From Enterobacteriaceae bacterium UBA2655 (GTDB lineage Bacteria > Pseudomonadota > Gammaproteobacteria > Enterobacterales > Enterobacteriaceae), in the NCBI GenBank assembly GCA_002359495.1, contig DENB01000100.1:1-20584 (forward strand): 20,584 bases of DNA, written 5' to 3'. Position 1 is the stretch's first letter, and each line of letters starts with the position of its first letter. Under the pieces are notes generated by a model. The model worked only from the letters and a program-made list of their open reading frames with translations. It was not told the DNA's origin and searched no databases. Of this stretch, positions 9,161 to 17,976 are shown piece by piece. The position numbers and the translations under genes are program-made.

Positions 9161-10136
9161 AGGTCGGTCTCCCGGCGTCATCCAGTGGATAGTGACATTT
9201 GGACTGACGCCCCGGAATGGTACGTAATTCAGGTTCCTCTACGCGGCAACGATCGGTGGCGTAGGGGCAGCGCGGATTCAGCAGACAGCCGTTCGGACGG
9301 TCATATTTGCCCGGCACCACGCCCGGCAGCGACGCCAGACGCGCTTTATCCGCCGCGAACTCCGGCAGCGCGCGCAGCAGCGCCTGGGTATAGGGGTGGC
9401 GCGGCGCTTTGAAAATATCCGCCGCCTTGCCGGTTTCCACTACCTGACCGGCATACATCACGATGATCTGCTGGGCCGCTTCCGCCACCAGCGCCAGGTC
9501 GTGCGTAATCAGGATCAGCGCCATGTTCTCCTGCTTTTGCAGGTCGAGCAGCAGTTCGATGATCTGCGCCTGAATAGTGACGTCGAGCGCGGTGGTCGGT
9601 TCATCGGCGATCAGCAGCTTGGGCTTGCAGGCGATCGCCATCGCGATCATCACGCGCTGGCTCATCCCGCCTGACAGCTGGTGCGGATAGACATCCAGAC
9701 GCGACGCCGGATCGGGAATCCCCACCTGGTTCAGCAGGTCGATGGCGCGCTGGCGACGCAAGCGCTTGTTGCCGCCCTGATGCACCTTGATCGCTTCCAT
9801 GATCTGATAGCCCACGGTATAGCAGGGGTTCAGGCTGGTCATCGGATCCTGAAATATCATCGCCACTTCGGCGCCCACCAGCTGGCGGCGCTCTTTTTCG
9901 GAAATGCGCTTCAGGTCGCGCTGGTTGAACTCCAGCTTGTCGGCCATGACTTTGCCGGGAAAGTCGATCAGGCCCATAATCGCCAGCGAACTCACCGACT
10001 TGCCGGAACCGGATTCGCCGACGATGCCGACCACCTGCCCCTGCTCCACCTGATAACTGATGCGGTCGACCGCGCGGAACGGTGCCTTTTCGTCGCCGAA
10101 ATGCACCGATAATTTATCTACATTTAATAACGCCAT
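9150..10136 (-). CDS. dppD: Dipeptide ABC transporter ATPase DppD
   Basis: DppD is the second ATPase of the dipeptide importer and pairs with DppF. The 328 residues show Walker A GESGSGKS (40-47), Q-loop FQDP (95-98), signature LSGGM (154-158), Walker B LLIADEP (174-180) and switch histidine H212. The C-terminal extension carries C284, C290, C297 and C314, with the same spacing as in DppF. In related DppD proteins such cysteines bind a [4Fe-4S] cluster; the presence of a cluster here is inference. The start is 12 nt after dppC and has GAGG upstream. Full length and an intact operon argue for a functional transporter. Confidence 0.96.
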   Translation of the reverse strand: MALLNVDKLSVHFGDEKAPFRAVDRISYQVEQGQVVGIVGESGSGKSVSSLAIMGLIDFPGKVMADKLEFNQRDLKRISEKERRQLVGAEVAMIFQDPMTSLNPCYTVGYQIMEAIKVHQGGNKRLRRQRAIDLLNQVGIPDPASRLDVYPHQLSGGMSQRVMIAMAIACKPKLLIADEPTTALDVTIQAQIIELLLDLQKQENMALILITHDLALVAEAAQQIIVMYAGQVVETGKAADIFKAPRHPYTQALLRALPEFAADKARLASLPGVVPGKYDRPNGCLLNPRCPYATDRCRVEEPELRTIPGRQSKCHYPLDDAGRPTYES

Positions 10137-10148
10137 CTCGGTGCCTCT

Positions 10149-11051
10149 TTACTGCTTGAGTTTCGGGTCGAGCGCATCACGCAAGCCATCGCCCATCAGG
10201 TTAAATGCCAGTACGGTGAGCAGAATGACCACCCCAGGGAAGGTCACTACCCACCAGGCACTTTGCGCATACTGCAGAACGTCGGAGAGCATGGTGCCCC
10301 ACTCCGGCGTCGGCGGCTGCGCGCCCATACCGAGAAAGCCCAGCGCGGCCATATCGAGAATCGCGTTGGAGAAGCCTAACGACGCCTGCACGATCAGCGG
10401 CGCCAGACAGTTAGGCAAAATATTGACGAACATCTGGCGCAGCGTGCCGGCGCCGGCGACGCGCGACGCGGTGACGTAATCGCGCTGCACTTCCACCAGC
10501 ACGGCGGCGCGCGTCAGACGGATGTAGTGCGGCAGCGCGACGAAGGTAATCGCCAGCGAGGCGTTGACGATCGAGGGACCGAAGATCGCCACCAGCACCA
10601 GCGCCAGCAGCAGGCTCGGCAGCGCCAGCATGATATCGACCACGCGCATAATAGTGGCGTCGATCACGCCGCCGAGGTAGCCCGCCATCAGACCAAAAAC
10701 CACGCCCAAAAACAGCGAGAGCACCACTACCAGACAGCCCACCAGCAGCGACAGACGCGCGCCGTACATCAGGCGCGTCAGCACATCGCGGCCGACGTCG
10801 TCGGTGCCGAGAATAAACTGCCAGCTGCCGCCCTCCTGCCAGACCGGCGGATGCAGCAGCGCGTCGCGGAACTGTTCGGAAGGCGCATGCGGCGCCAGCA
10901 CGCCGGCGAACAGCGCCACCAGCAGCATAATGACGATGTAAGCCAGGCCGATGACTGCGCCTTTGTTACGTTTAAAATAGTGCCAGAATTCCTGAAACGG
11001 GGTCATCGGCTTGGGTGCGGCAGTAACGCTCGCGGGATCAACAACAGACAT
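10149..11051 (-). CDS. dppC: Dipeptide ABC transporter permease DppC
   Basis: DppC is one of the two inner-membrane channel subunits of the dipeptide importer. The 300-residue protein has a cytoplasmic N-terminus (to about residue 35), a first transmembrane helix, a periplasmic loop and then the BPD permease core. The ATPase-coupling EAA-type loop is seen in DYVTASRVAGAGTLRQMF, followed by LPN. The C-terminus ends with LMGDGLRDALDPKL, a conserved tail in OppC/DppC proteins. It starts 9 nt after the dppB stop, so it belongs to one transcript. Length and motifs match E. coli DppC. Confidence 0.96.
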   Translation of the reverse strand: MSVVDPASVTAAPKPMTPFQEFWHYFKRNKGAVIGLAYIVIMLLVALFAGVLAPHAPSEQFRDALLHPPVWQEGGSWQFILGTDDVGRDVLTRLMYGARLSLLVGCLVVVLSLFLGVVFGLMAGYLGGVIDATIMRVVDIMLALPSLLLALVLVAIFGPSIVNASLAITFVALPHYIRLTRAAVLVEVQRDYVTASRVAGAGTLRQMFVNILPNCLAPLIVQASLGFSNAILDMAALGFLGMGAQPPTPEWGTMLSDVLQYAQSAWWVVTFPGVVILLTVLAFNLMGDGLRDALDPKLKQ

Positions 11052-11060
11052 GATGCCCCC

Positions 11061-12080
11061 TTACTTTTTATGTCGAATGCGCGGATTGACCACGCCATAC
11101 AGCAGGTCGACCAACAGGTTGACCAGAATAATCAACACCGCCACCAGCAATACGCCGCCCTGCACCACCGGATAGTCGCGACGCTGCAGCGCTTCGATCA
11201 GCCAGCGTCCGAGGCCCGGCCATGAAAAGATGGTTTCGGTCAGAATGGCGCCCGCCAGCAGCGTGCCGACCTGCAAACCGATAACGGTCACCACTGGCAG
11301 CATGGCGTTGCGCAGCGCGTGCACCACGATGACGCGCATCCGGGTCAGCCCTTTGGCGCGCGCGGTGCGGATATAATCTTCGCCCAACACTTCCAGCATC
11401 GCCGAGCGCGTCATACGCACAATCACTGCCAGCGGAATGGTGCCCAGCACGATGGCGGGCAGAATCATGTGCATCACCGCATCTTTGAAGTCGCCAGGCT
11501 CGCCCCAGATCAGGGTATCGATCAGCATGAATCCGGTGAGCGGGTTGCTGTCGTCCAGGAAGACGGTATCGCCCACGCGTCCCGATACCGGGGTCAGGTT
11601 AAGCTGTACCGACACCAGCATAATCAGCATGATGCCCCACCAGAAGATCGGCATCGAGTAGCCGGTCAGCGAGATGCCGACGGCGGTATGATCGAACACC
11701 GAGCCGCGTTTTACCGCCGCCAGCACGCCCACCGGAATGCCGACCGCCACGGCGAAAATCATCGCGCAGATGCCCAGTTCCAGGGTGGCTTTGAAGCGCG
11801 GCACGAACTCATCCCACACCGGGATGCGGCTCTTCAGCGAGATGCCGAGATCGCCATGGATAACGCCGTTAATGTAGGTGACGTACTGTTTCCACATCGG
11901 CTGATCGAGGCCAAGCTGAGCCATCAGCTGCGCATGACGTTCAGGGGAGATCCCGCGCTCGCCCGCCATGATCAGCACCGGATCGCCGGGGATCAAATGA
12001 ACGAACGCGAAGGTTAGTAAGGTAATGCCGATAAACGTTGGGATAACAAGGCCCAGACGTCGGAGTATGAACTGCAGCAT
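11061..12080 (-). CDS. dppB: Dipeptide ABC transporter permease DppB
   Basis: DppB is the partner channel subunit of DppC in the inner membrane. The 339 residues begin with the N-terminal helix LGLVIPTFIGITLLTFAF that is typical of OppB/DppB. A periplasmic segment and the permease core follow. The EAA coupling loop is at GEDYIRTARAKGLTRMRVI. The tail ends in YGVVNPRIRHKK, a usual end for this family. It lies 171 nt downstream of dppA, beyond a terminator-like hairpin, and is followed closely by dppC. Weak levels of the membrane parts relative to DppA would be expected from this layout. Confidence 0.96.
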   Translation of the reverse strand: MLQFILRRLGLVIPTFIGITLLTFAFVHLIPGDPVLIMAGERGISPERHAQLMAQLGLDQPMWKQYVTYINGVIHGDLGISLKSRIPVWDEFVPRFKATLELGICAMIFAVAVGIPVGVLAAVKRGSVFDHTAVGISLTGYSMPIFWWGIMLIMLVSVQLNLTPVSGRVGDTVFLDDSNPLTGFMLIDTLIWGEPGDFKDAVMHMILPAIVLGTIPLAVIVRMTRSAMLEVLGEDYIRTARAKGLTRMRVIVVHALRNAMLPVVTVIGLQVGTLLAGAILTETIFSWPGLGRWLIEALQRRDYPVVQGGVLLVAVLIILVNLLVDLLYGVVNPRIRHKK

Positions 12081-12207
12081 AATCCGGTTTCTCTCGTTCC
12101 CCGGCGGCTGACGCCGACGGGTTAATTATTGCTCACATCTGACGATCGGGTAGCCCCGACCGCGACGCAGACAAGCTGCGCCTCTACCGTTTCCAGTAAC
12201 ACAGGGG

Positions 12208-12240
12208 ATAAAATCGGGGCGACTTACGTCGGCCCCGAAA
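12208..12240 (-). terminator. Terminator-like hairpin between dppA and dppB
   Basis: The stem TCGGGGC-GAC / GTC-G-GCCCCGA has a 4-nt loop and one bulged base. On the minus strand TTTTATC follows it. It sits 12 nt after the dppA stop, still inside the operon, so it probably gives partial termination or protects the dppA mRNA 3' end, yielding more DppA than DppBCDF. A second GC hairpin, CGGCG-N5-CGCCG, lies near 12103-12118. Confidence 0.7.
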
Positions 12241-12251
12241 AGCGACAATGT

Positions 12252-13862
12252 TTATTCCTGAATGTCTACCTGGGCAAAGTAGTGTCCGCCGAGCGGATCC
12301 ACTTTATAGCCGGAGACTTTTTTGCTGACCGGTTCGTATACCGTTGAGTGCGCGATCATCAGCGCCGGCGCCTGGTCATGCATGATCACCTGAGCCTGCT
12401 TGTAGTACTCTGCGCGCTTCGCCTGGTCGGCGGTGGTGCGGGCAGGCTGAATCTGATCTTCAAAGGATTTGTCGCACCAGCGAGAGTAGTTGGAGCCGTC
12501 TTTCGCCGCGGAGCAGCTGAACAGGGTCGCCAGGAAGTTATCTGGGTCTCCGTTGTCGCCGGTCCAGCCCATCATTACGGTCTGGTGCTCGCCCGCTTTG
12601 GCGCGTTTCAGATACTCGCCCCACTCGTAGGTGACGATTTTGGCCTTCACGCCGATTTTCGCCCAGTCAGCCTGAACCATTTCCGCCATACGACGGGCGT
12701 TCGGGTTGTAAGGACGCTGAACCGGCATCGCCCACAAATCAATGGAGAAACCGTCCGGCAGACCCGCTTCTTTCAACAGCTCTTTGGCTTTCGCCGGATC
12801 GTAAGGATAATCCTGTACCGCGTCGTTGTAGCCCCACATGGTCGGCGGGATCAGGTTTTTAGCCGGCTGGCCAGCGCCTTGATAGACGGCGGAGATAATC
12901 GCCTGCTTGTTTACCGCCAGGGTCAGAGCCTGTCGCACTTTGACGTTATCCAGCGGTTTTTTCTCAACGTTGTAGGAGAGATAGCCGACGTTCAGGCCAG
13001 CCTGCTCATACAGGTTGATATTTTTATCCTGCTTCATGCGCGCGATGTCAGCCGGGTTCGGGTACGGCATCACCTGACATTCGCCTTTCTGCAGTTTGGC
13101 ATAGCGCACGGACGCGTCCGGGGTGATGGAGAACACTAAGCGATCGATTTTCGGCTTAGTGCCCCAGTAATCCGGGTTAGCTTTATAGAGAATGCGTGAA
13201 TCTTTCTGATATTGCAGCAGCTGGAACGGACCGGTGCCGACCGGGTTCAGGTCCACTTTTTCCGGCGTGCCCGCTTTCAGCATGTTGTCCGCGTACTCTT
13301 TCGACAGGATAGAGGCGAAGTCCATGCCGAGATCGGCGAGGAACGGCGCTTCCGGGCGCGTCAGCACGAAGCGAACGGTGTAGTCGTCGACTTTTTCGAT
13401 TTTGCTGAGCAGAGCCGGCATGTCCATGCCTTCGAAGTACTCGTAGCTGCCGCCGGAAACATTATGGTACTTGTTGTTTTTATCCAGCTGGCGCTCGAAG
13501 GTGAACACCACGTCGTCGGCGTTGAAATCGCGCGTCGGTTTGAAATCTTTGGTGGTCTGCCACTTCACGCCTTTACGCAGGTGGAAAGTGTAGGTTTTGC
13601 CGTCGTCGCTGATATCCCACTTTTCCGCCAGCGCCGCATGCAGCTCGGTAGTGCCGATGGTGAACTCCACCAAGCGGTTGTAGATCTGGCGGGAGCTGGC
13701 GTCATAGGTAGTGCCGGATGTGAACAACTGCGGGTTAAAGCCTTCAGGCGAGCCTTCAGAACAGTAAACCAGGGTTTTCGCCTGAACGCCTGCGGCAACG
13801 GTCATGGCAATCAGGCTCAGACCGACCTTCAGCATCCTGGATTTAGCCAGGGAGTTAATCAT
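12252..13862 (-). CDS. dppA: Periplasmic dipeptide-binding protein DppA
   Basis: DppA captures dipeptides in the periplasm and delivers them to DppBC; in E. coli it is also a chemoreceptor partner (Tap) and carries heme. The 536 residues start with a Sec signal peptide (1-28, ending AAGVQA) followed by KTLVYCSEGSPEGFNPQL, nearly identical to E. coli DppA. The body is a family 5 solute-binding protein (SBP_bac_5) with the motif GTGPFQLLQYQKDSRILYK. The start has GGAG 7 nt upstream. It is the first gene of the dpp operon and has a leader of about 165 nt with features of small-RNA control. No truncation or frameshift is seen. Confidence 0.97.
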   Translation of the reverse strand: MINSLAKSRMLKVGLSLIAMTVAAGVQAKTLVYCSEGSPEGFNPQLFTSGTTYDASSRQIYNRLVEFTIGTTELHAALAEKWDISDDGKTYTFHLRKGVKWQTTKDFKPTRDFNADDVVFTFERQLDKNNKYHNVSGGSYEYFEGMDMPALLSKIEKVDDYTVRFVLTRPEAPFLADLGMDFASILSKEYADNMLKAGTPEKVDLNPVGTGPFQLLQYQKDSRILYKANPDYWGTKPKIDRLVFSITPDASVRYAKLQKGECQVMPYPNPADIARMKQDKNINLYEQAGLNVGYLSYNVEKKPLDNVKVRQALTLAVNKQAIISAVYQGAGQPAKNLIPPTMWGYNDAVQDYPYDPAKAKELLKEAGLPDGFSIDLWAMPVQRPYNPNARRMAEMVQADWAKIGVKAKIVTYEWGEYLKRAKAGEHQTVMMGWTGDNGDPDNFLATLFSCSAAKDGSNYSRWCDKSFEDQIQPARTTADQAKRAEYYKQAQVIMHDQAPALMIAHSTVYEPVSKKVSGYKVDPLGGHYFAQVDIQE

Positions 13863-13873
13863 GCTTTTGCTCC

Positions 13874-13899
13874 ATTGTGATGTGTTGTTGTGTGTATTG
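13874..13899 (-). promoter_or_regulatory. C/A-rich GcvB-type small-RNA target in the dppA leader
   Basis: Just upstream of the dppA Shine-Dalgarno, the minus strand reads a nearly pure C/A tract containing ACACACAACAACACATCACA. In E. coli and Salmonella the G/U-rich R1 region of GcvB RNA pairs with such a tract in dppA mRNA and blocks initiation. The tract is seen directly; its function is inferred from the homologous locus. Confidence 0.75.
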
Positions 13900-13931
13900 C
13901 CCGACCTCTGTTTTTTTTATGCGGTCGGGGC
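13899..13931 (-). other. Hairpin in the dppA 5' leader
   Basis: GCCCCGACC and GGTCGGGC can pair around a 16-nt A-rich loop that includes eight consecutive A residues in the transcript. The hairpin ends exactly where the C/A-rich GcvB-type tract begins, so it may keep that tract single-stranded and accessible. It has no U-tract of its own on the minus strand. Confidence 0.5.
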
Positions 13932-14034
13932 AAGTCATATCTCAATGACCTAAGGAGCGAAGCCTGTTTTTGTGAGAATCTGACGCCGTGGAGTCTGTCA
14001 GAATATTCCGCTTCTGCATCCTTATTGACGCATC

Positions 14035-14063
14035 AATTTGTCAACAGTTGTCATCAACGTCAA
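14035..14063 (-). promoter_or_regulatory. Candidate dppA promoter
   Basis: TTGACG (14063-14058) and CAAATT (14040-14035) are 17 nt apart on the minus strand. Initiation would fall near 14028, about 165 nt before the start codon, agreeing with the leader length I remember for E. coli dppA. The -10 is weak, so this is tentative. Confidence 0.4.
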
Positions 14064-14465
14064 TACAACCCTGAGTTATTTACACAGAGTGTGAGTCACC
14101 GCAAGCAACGATAAAAAAAACCATTTAACAGCTAAAGCAGATGAAAAATTGGTTTATCAAGCGTTGGCCCGGCTCATCCAACTGGTGAAAAGCTGACCTG
14201 ATAGTTATTCTCACCGTTAAAAAACCCTTAAAATTTGTCGTTAAATGTTGAATAACTAAACGATTCGCCGTGCGTTATGACGCTCAGGCAGCGGAATATG
14301 CTGGCTTTATGCCATAAGCGACAGGCAAAAAGCAGCGGAAGGTCATAAGTAGAATGTGTCGCGAATTAAGATGGCGGAGGCGATGGCGCACGGGATTGCG
14401 GCGTTAAAGCGGGAATAATAGCGGTCAGAGGGAAGCTGACAGACCTAAAGGATAAATACCAGAGA
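14064..14465. other. Gene-free region between dppA promoter and the proK repeat
   Basis: No convincing coding frame is seen on either strand. The part nearest dppA is AT-rich and may hold activator sites, for example TGTGAGTCACC near 14090, but I can assign none securely. Confidence 0.5.
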
Positions 14466-14589
14466 CAACGTTGTCTCGCTTCGCTCGGCGCAAACCTCCT
14501 TCGGAGGTTCTCATCCTCTGTTTGCTACAGACGAAAAAAAACCTGCTTTTACAAGCAGGTTTTTCAAATTTGGTCGGTGAGAGAGGATT
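14466..14589 (-). repeat. Distal copy of a 124-bp repeat carrying the last 19 nt of tRNA-Pro
   Basis: This is a near-identical direct copy of 14630-14752, differing by one base in an A-tract and one T/C substitution. It includes AATCCTCTCTCACCGACCA (the 3' end of proK, at 14571-14589), the same terminator and the same 3' flank. The unit period is about 164 bp. The arrangement resembles the E. coli tyrT tail (rtT), whose roughly 178-bp units also repeat 19 bp of the tRNA 3' end. Confidence 0.9.
14534..14564 (-). terminator. Second copy of the proK terminator
   Basis: The stem ACCTGCTT-TTAC-AAGCAGGT (14541-14560) is followed on the minus strand by a run of T. It duplicates the terminator next to proK and would catch read-through. 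Confidence 0.85.
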
Positions 14590-14629
14590 ACGCTTCTCTG
14601 CGAGAAGCGCCCTTCGGGCCGTTGCTGCG
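14590..14629. other. Cluster of short GC hairpins between the repeat copies
   Basis: The spacer packs hairpins back to back: CGCTTCT-CTGCG-AGAAGCG, GCCC-TTC-GGGC, and GTTGC-TGC-GCAAC (running into the next copy). Inside each repeat copy is AACCTCC-TTC-GGAGGTT. The structure is seen; no function is known to me. Confidence 0.7.
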
Positions 14630-14810
<181 letters not shown>

Positions 14811-14820
14811 ATGGGGGCGC

Positions 14821-14849
14821 ATCTTACTGCGCCTGCTACAGAGCGTCAA
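14821..14849 (-). promoter_or_regulatory. proK promoter with GC-rich discriminator
   Basis: TTGACG (14849-14844), a 17-nt spacer and TAAGAT (14826-14821) are followed by the discriminator GCGCCCCC. Initiation falls about 4 nt before the mature tRNA. A GC-rich discriminator is the known mark of stringently (ppGpp) controlled tRNA promoters. Confidence 0.85.
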
Positions 14850-14935
14850 CCGCTTTTTCGCTTTCACCGCCCGATTGCCTGAAAAGCAGGCAGCCAATGG
14901 AAAAAGCTCCTGGCTCAATAAGTTCCAGGCAGCAA

Positions 14936-16627
14936 TCAGAGCGCCTGCGCGCCCTGCGCCGTCGGCGCCTGACACCAGTTGTTGGCCGCTTTGATGCCGC
15001 CGTTCGGCGAGGTGTAACCCAGGCAGCCGAGGATGGAATCAAACAGCTCGACGTGACGATGCGTTTTGCCGACGCGCTCCTGCGCCTGCAGCCGCTCGAA
15101 GTTGCTGCGGTTGCGCGGGTCAGCGAGATATTTATCCGACGCCCAGACCATCAGCGGCACGCGGAACTGCTCCGGCGGCGCCATATCGCGCGGCGTTCCG
15201 TGCAGGTGCATATTGTCGCTGATCGATTCGCCATGATCCGCCGCGTAGAAAACAATCGCTTTTTTATCGCGCAGCTGGTCGAGCACGCTGTCCAGCATGG
15301 TATCGATATAGAGCACCGAGTTATCGTAAGCGTTGATCAGCTGCGCTTTGCTGCAGGTATCGTCCACGCCCATGCACTCCGGCTGATAGCGCGCGAATTC
15401 ACGCGGGTAGCGCTTGGAATAGAGATAGTGCGATCCCTTGGTGTGCAGGATCACCAGGTGTTTGCCGTGCGGATAGCGATCCAGCGAGGCCTTCAGCTCC
15501 GGCACCAGCAGCATGTCGTCCACCGGTTTGCCCTGGTTGCGCTTTTCCGAGCCGATCTGCTCGCGGAAAGCGAAGTTGCTGACCTGGGTATTATCGTAGA
15601 ACCACACTTCGCTCTGCATGGCGAACAGCTCGGAACTGAAGCCCAGCTCTTTCATTACCGCGAAAATATTCTGCTCTTTCAGCGTGCGACCCGGGCTATC
15701 CTCGGTGCCGCCTTCACGCACGAACATGCAGCGTAGCGAGAGCTTAGTCGCGGTATCGCAGGACTCGCCGCGAAACGCCACCAGGTTCTTCTCTTTAGAG
15801 AGCTTCGGCGTGGTGTCGCGGTTGTAGCCCAGCATTCCCATATGATCCCAACGCGTGGTTTCGCCGATGACGAACACCACGTAGGTGTCGTCGATGCCCG
15901 GCGGCGCCACGTAGGTGAATTTTTTCGCCGGATCCAGCAGTTCGCTGCCATCCACGCTTTCATCGATATGCGTCCAGGCGAACAGGCCGACAGCCGCCAG
16001 CCAGTTCGACGGTAGGTAAGAATGCGCCACGATGCCGCCGTAGCTGGGCAGATCGATATTGGTCACATCTTCATTAACCTTTTGTAATTTATCCAGATAG
16101 CGAATCGGCAGCCAGACCAACGCCACGGCCAGCAGCATAATAACGATCGGCTTCAGACGCTGGCCCGGCGTTTTCAACTGCTCCATCAGCGTCAGGCTAA
16201 GGTTGTTGCGCCAAATCATCAGCAGCGGCAACGCGCTGACCAGCACCATCCAGGCGACAAAATGCAGGCCGACCACCTCTTTGGAGAGATCGATGTCGGT
16301 CGTCATGACGGAAGCGACCACGCCGTAGCCGATCACCACGTTAAAGAAAGCCATGTAATAGGCTGCGGCAACGGAGATTAGCACCAGCAGGGTAGCCAGC
16401 ACGCGATAGAGTCGCTTCCCGCCCAGCGAGAGCAAGCGCATCAGAAAAAAGGTAAGCAATACGATCGCGACCACTTCGGTAACGGCGGAGAACCAGTCGG
16501 TCAGGGTGGATTTGCTGAGAAAGCCATCGAATCGGCGATAAAATATAGGTAAATTCAACAAGATACCGATATATAACGCCAGCAGCAGCGACAGCTTTTG
16601 CTGGGTTAATGTTTTAATGTAATTCAT
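14936..16627 (-). CDS. eptB: Kdo(2)-lipid A phosphoethanolamine 7''-transferase EptB
   Basis: EptB moves phosphoethanolamine from phosphatidylethanolamine onto the outer Kdo of lipopolysaccharide, on the periplasmic face of the inner membrane. The length, 563 residues, equals that of E. coli EptB as I recall it. About five transmembrane helices fill residues 10-180. The periplasmic sulfatase-fold domain follows, with Zn ligand E256 in GETTR, probable nucleophile T292 in SCDTAT, HTKGSH (395-400), and D464/H465 in AADHGES. These match the EptA/MCR family. Kdo specificity is inferred from synteny with proK and overall resemblance. The start is the ATG at 16627; its Shine-Dalgarno is poor. A weak hairpin with T5 near 14900-14932 may end the transcript. 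Confidence 0.93.
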   Translation of the reverse strand: MNYIKTLTQQKLSLLLALYIGILLNLPIFYRRFDGFLSKSTLTDWFSAVTEVVAIVLLTFFLMRLLSLGGKRLYRVLATLLVLISVAAAYYMAFFNVVIGYGVVASVMTTDIDLSKEVVGLHFVAWMVLVSALPLLMIWRNNLSLTLMEQLKTPGQRLKPIVIMLLAVALVWLPIRYLDKLQKVNEDVTNIDLPSYGGIVAHSYLPSNWLAAVGLFAWTHIDESVDGSELLDPAKKFTYVAPPGIDDTYVVFVIGETTRWDHMGMLGYNRDTTPKLSKEKNLVAFRGESCDTATKLSLRCMFVREGGTEDSPGRTLKEQNIFAVMKELGFSSELFAMQSEVWFYDNTQVSNFAFREQIGSEKRNQGKPVDDMLLVPELKASLDRYPHGKHLVILHTKGSHYLYSKRYPREFARYQPECMGVDDTCSKAQLINAYDNSVLYIDTMLDSVLDQLRDKKAIVFYAADHGESISDNMHLHGTPRDMAPPEQFRVPLMVWASDKYLADPRNRSNFERLQAQERVGKTHRHVELFDSILGCLGYTSPNGGIKAANNWCQAPTAQGAQAL

Positions 16628-16670
16628 GAGAGGTATTTTTCCTGGCCTGATATCAATACGTTAAACGCTA

Positions 16671-16699
16671 TTGTGACCCCCTGAACGCGTCAGAGTTCG
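16671..16699 (-). promoter_or_regulatory. Candidate sigma-E promoter for eptB
   Basis: On the minus strand CGAACTC (16699-16693) and GTCACAA (16677-16671) are separated by 15 nt, similar to the sigma-E pattern GGAACTT-N15/16-TCTGA. E. coli eptB is known to be sigma-E induced. The start would be about 40 nt before the ATG. The -10 match is imperfect. Confidence 0.45.
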
Positions 16700-16885
16700 C
16701 TTCATCAACACAAAGGGAGTACAGCAGGCCCTGACGGGAGAATGCGGAACAAGGTAAAGCGATTTACACGAGGCCGCATAGTAGAACATTTGTACAGATG
16801 TATGACCAGAATTTTCACGGCGATGGAGATGAGATTTGTCCTGAAGGCGACGGCGAAGAAGCCGGGAGCGCCGAAAAAGCGCGGG
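16700..16885. other. Gene-free stretch between eptB and ohr
   Basis: The roughly 300 nt between eptB and ohr hold no convincing gene. A small open frame on the plus strand (16742-16927) has no ribosome site and runs through the ohr terminator. A 16-nt near-palindrome, ACATTTGTACAGATGT, sits at 16786-16801. Confidence 0.5.
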
Positions 16886-16921
16886 GAAAAACAGGTTGCG
16901 GGCCCGCCGATCGGACCCGCA
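16886..16921 (-). terminator. ohr terminator
   Basis: TGCGGGTCCG pairs with CGGGCCCGCA (one G-U) around a 5-nt loop. On the minus strand a T5 tract follows after ACCTG. It begins 10 nt past the ohr stop. Confidence 0.8.
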
Positions 16922-16930
16922 GGCTGAAAA

Positions 16931-17359
16931 TCAACGAATGATATTCAGGGTAACATCGATGTTGTTACGCGTTGCGTTAGAGTAAGGGCAAACGATATGC
17001 GCCGCATCCACCAGCTTCTGCGCTTCCGCTTCGTCCATTCCCGGCAGATGGATATTCAGCGCCGCTTCGATGCCGAAGCCGGTCGGAATCGGCCCGATGC
17101 CCACTTCGCCTTCAATCCAGGCCTCTTTCGGCATAGCGATTTTATCGCGCGCGGCGACGAATTTCATCGCACCCAGGAAGCAGGCGGAGTAGCCCGCGGC
17201 AAACAGCTGCTCCGGGTTGGTGACTTCACCGCCCGCGCCGCCCATCTCTTTCGGTACGCCCAGTTTTACGTCCAGCACGCCGTCGGAAGACGTGGCGCGA
17301 CCGTCACGGCCGCCGGTCGCTTTAGCTTTTGCACGATATACGACTTTCTCTAAAGACAT
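16931..17359 (-). CDS. ohr: Organic hydroperoxide resistance peroxidase Ohr
   Basis: Ohr is a cytoplasmic thiol peroxidase that reduces organic and fatty-acid hydroperoxides, using lipoylated proteins as the electron source in studied species. The 142 residues contain both catalytic cysteines, C60 ([11 protein letters not shown]) and C124 ([11 protein letters not shown]), plus R18 and E50 of the active site, at the same numbers as in Pseudomonas and Xylella Ohr. I took the ATG at 17359 because GAGAGGA precedes it by about 5 nt and the length is then exactly that of the family; the frame is open for 43 more codons upstream. It is transcribed in the same direction as ohrR, with 148 nt between them holding an inverted repeat. 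Confidence 0.95.
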   Translation of the reverse strand: MSLEKVVYRAKAKATGGRDGRATSSDGVLDVKLGVPKEMGGAGGEVTNPEQLFAAGYSACFLGAMKFVAARDKIAMPKEAWIEGEVGIGPIPTGFGIEAALNIHLPGMDEAEAQKLVDAAHIVCPYSNATRNNIDVTLNIIR

Positions 17360-17386
17360 CGAATCCTCTCTTTTTGTGCTATTTAA

Positions 17387-17420
17387 TCGCGCACGATATA
17401 TACACCTGTATCTTGCGCGC
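17387..17420. promoter_or_regulatory. Candidate OhrR operator upstream of ohr
   Basis: TCGCGCACGATA and TATCTTGCGCGC form an imperfect inverted repeat (10 of 12) around a 10-nt centre, 28 nt before the ohr start. Its position between ohrR and ohr and its AT-rich centre, containing TATATA and a possible -10, suit a repressor site. It does not copy a consensus I know. Confidence 0.45.
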
Positions 17421-17507
17421 GGAGTTGAACTCTCGTCTGAGCGACGAAAGTAAAACGGCGTGACGTCGATAATCTGCTTCAACGTCACGGTAATTTTTCA
17501 GAACGCG

Positions 17508-17969
17508 TTACCGGCGGCCGAGATTATCCCGCAGTTCGTCCAGCTGGCGCTTTAACGCGCGCAGAGTGTCGTCGTCATAATTGGCGGCGCACTGTACCGC
17601 TTCCGGGATCGAGCTGGCCTTGCTGCGCAGCGCGCGCCCCGCTTCGGTCAGGGTGACTGCTACCTGACGCTCATCCTGGCGCGAGCGTTGGCGTTGGATC
17701 AGACCGGCGCTCTCCAGCCGTTTCAGCAGCGGCGTCAGGGTGGCGGAATCCAGAAACAGCTGCTCGCCGATTTCCGAGACGGTGAGATCGTCTTTCTGCC
17801 ACAGCACCAGCATCACCAGATATTGCGGATAGGTGAGATCCAGCTGCGCCAGCAGCTGCCGGTATACCTTATGCATCGCCAGGTTAGCGGAATAAAGCGC
17901 GAAACAGAGATGTTGATCGAGCAACAGTGGCGTCTCGTTCGCTTTTTTGCCATCTTGATTACTGTTCAT
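17508..17969 (-). CDS. ohrR: MarR-family organic hydroperoxide sensor-repressor OhrR (2-Cys type)
   Basis: OhrR represses ohr and releases DNA when its sensor cysteine is oxidised by organic hydroperoxides. With the ATG at 17969 the protein has 153 residues, and the sensor C22 (HLCFALYS) and partner C127 (AVQCAAN) fall at exactly the Xanthomonas OhrR numbers, marking it as the 2-Cys subclass. The winged-helix domain spans about 48-115 with recognition segment [18 protein letters not shown] and wing SRQDERQV. The frame is open 12 codons further upstream, but that start would lie inside the promoter. No Shine-Dalgarno precedes the ATG, and a strong promoter places transcription at or within 1 nt of it. 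It is probably autoregulated. Confidence 0.94.
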   Translation of the reverse strand: MNSNQDGKKANETPLLLDQHLCFALYSANLAMHKVYRQLLAQLDLTYPQYLVMLVLWQKDDLTVSEIGEQLFLDSATLTPLLKRLESAGLIQRQRSRQDERQVAVTLTEAGRALRSKASSIPEAVQCAANYDDDTLRALKRQLDELRDNLGRR

Positions 17970-17976
17970 GGAGAAC

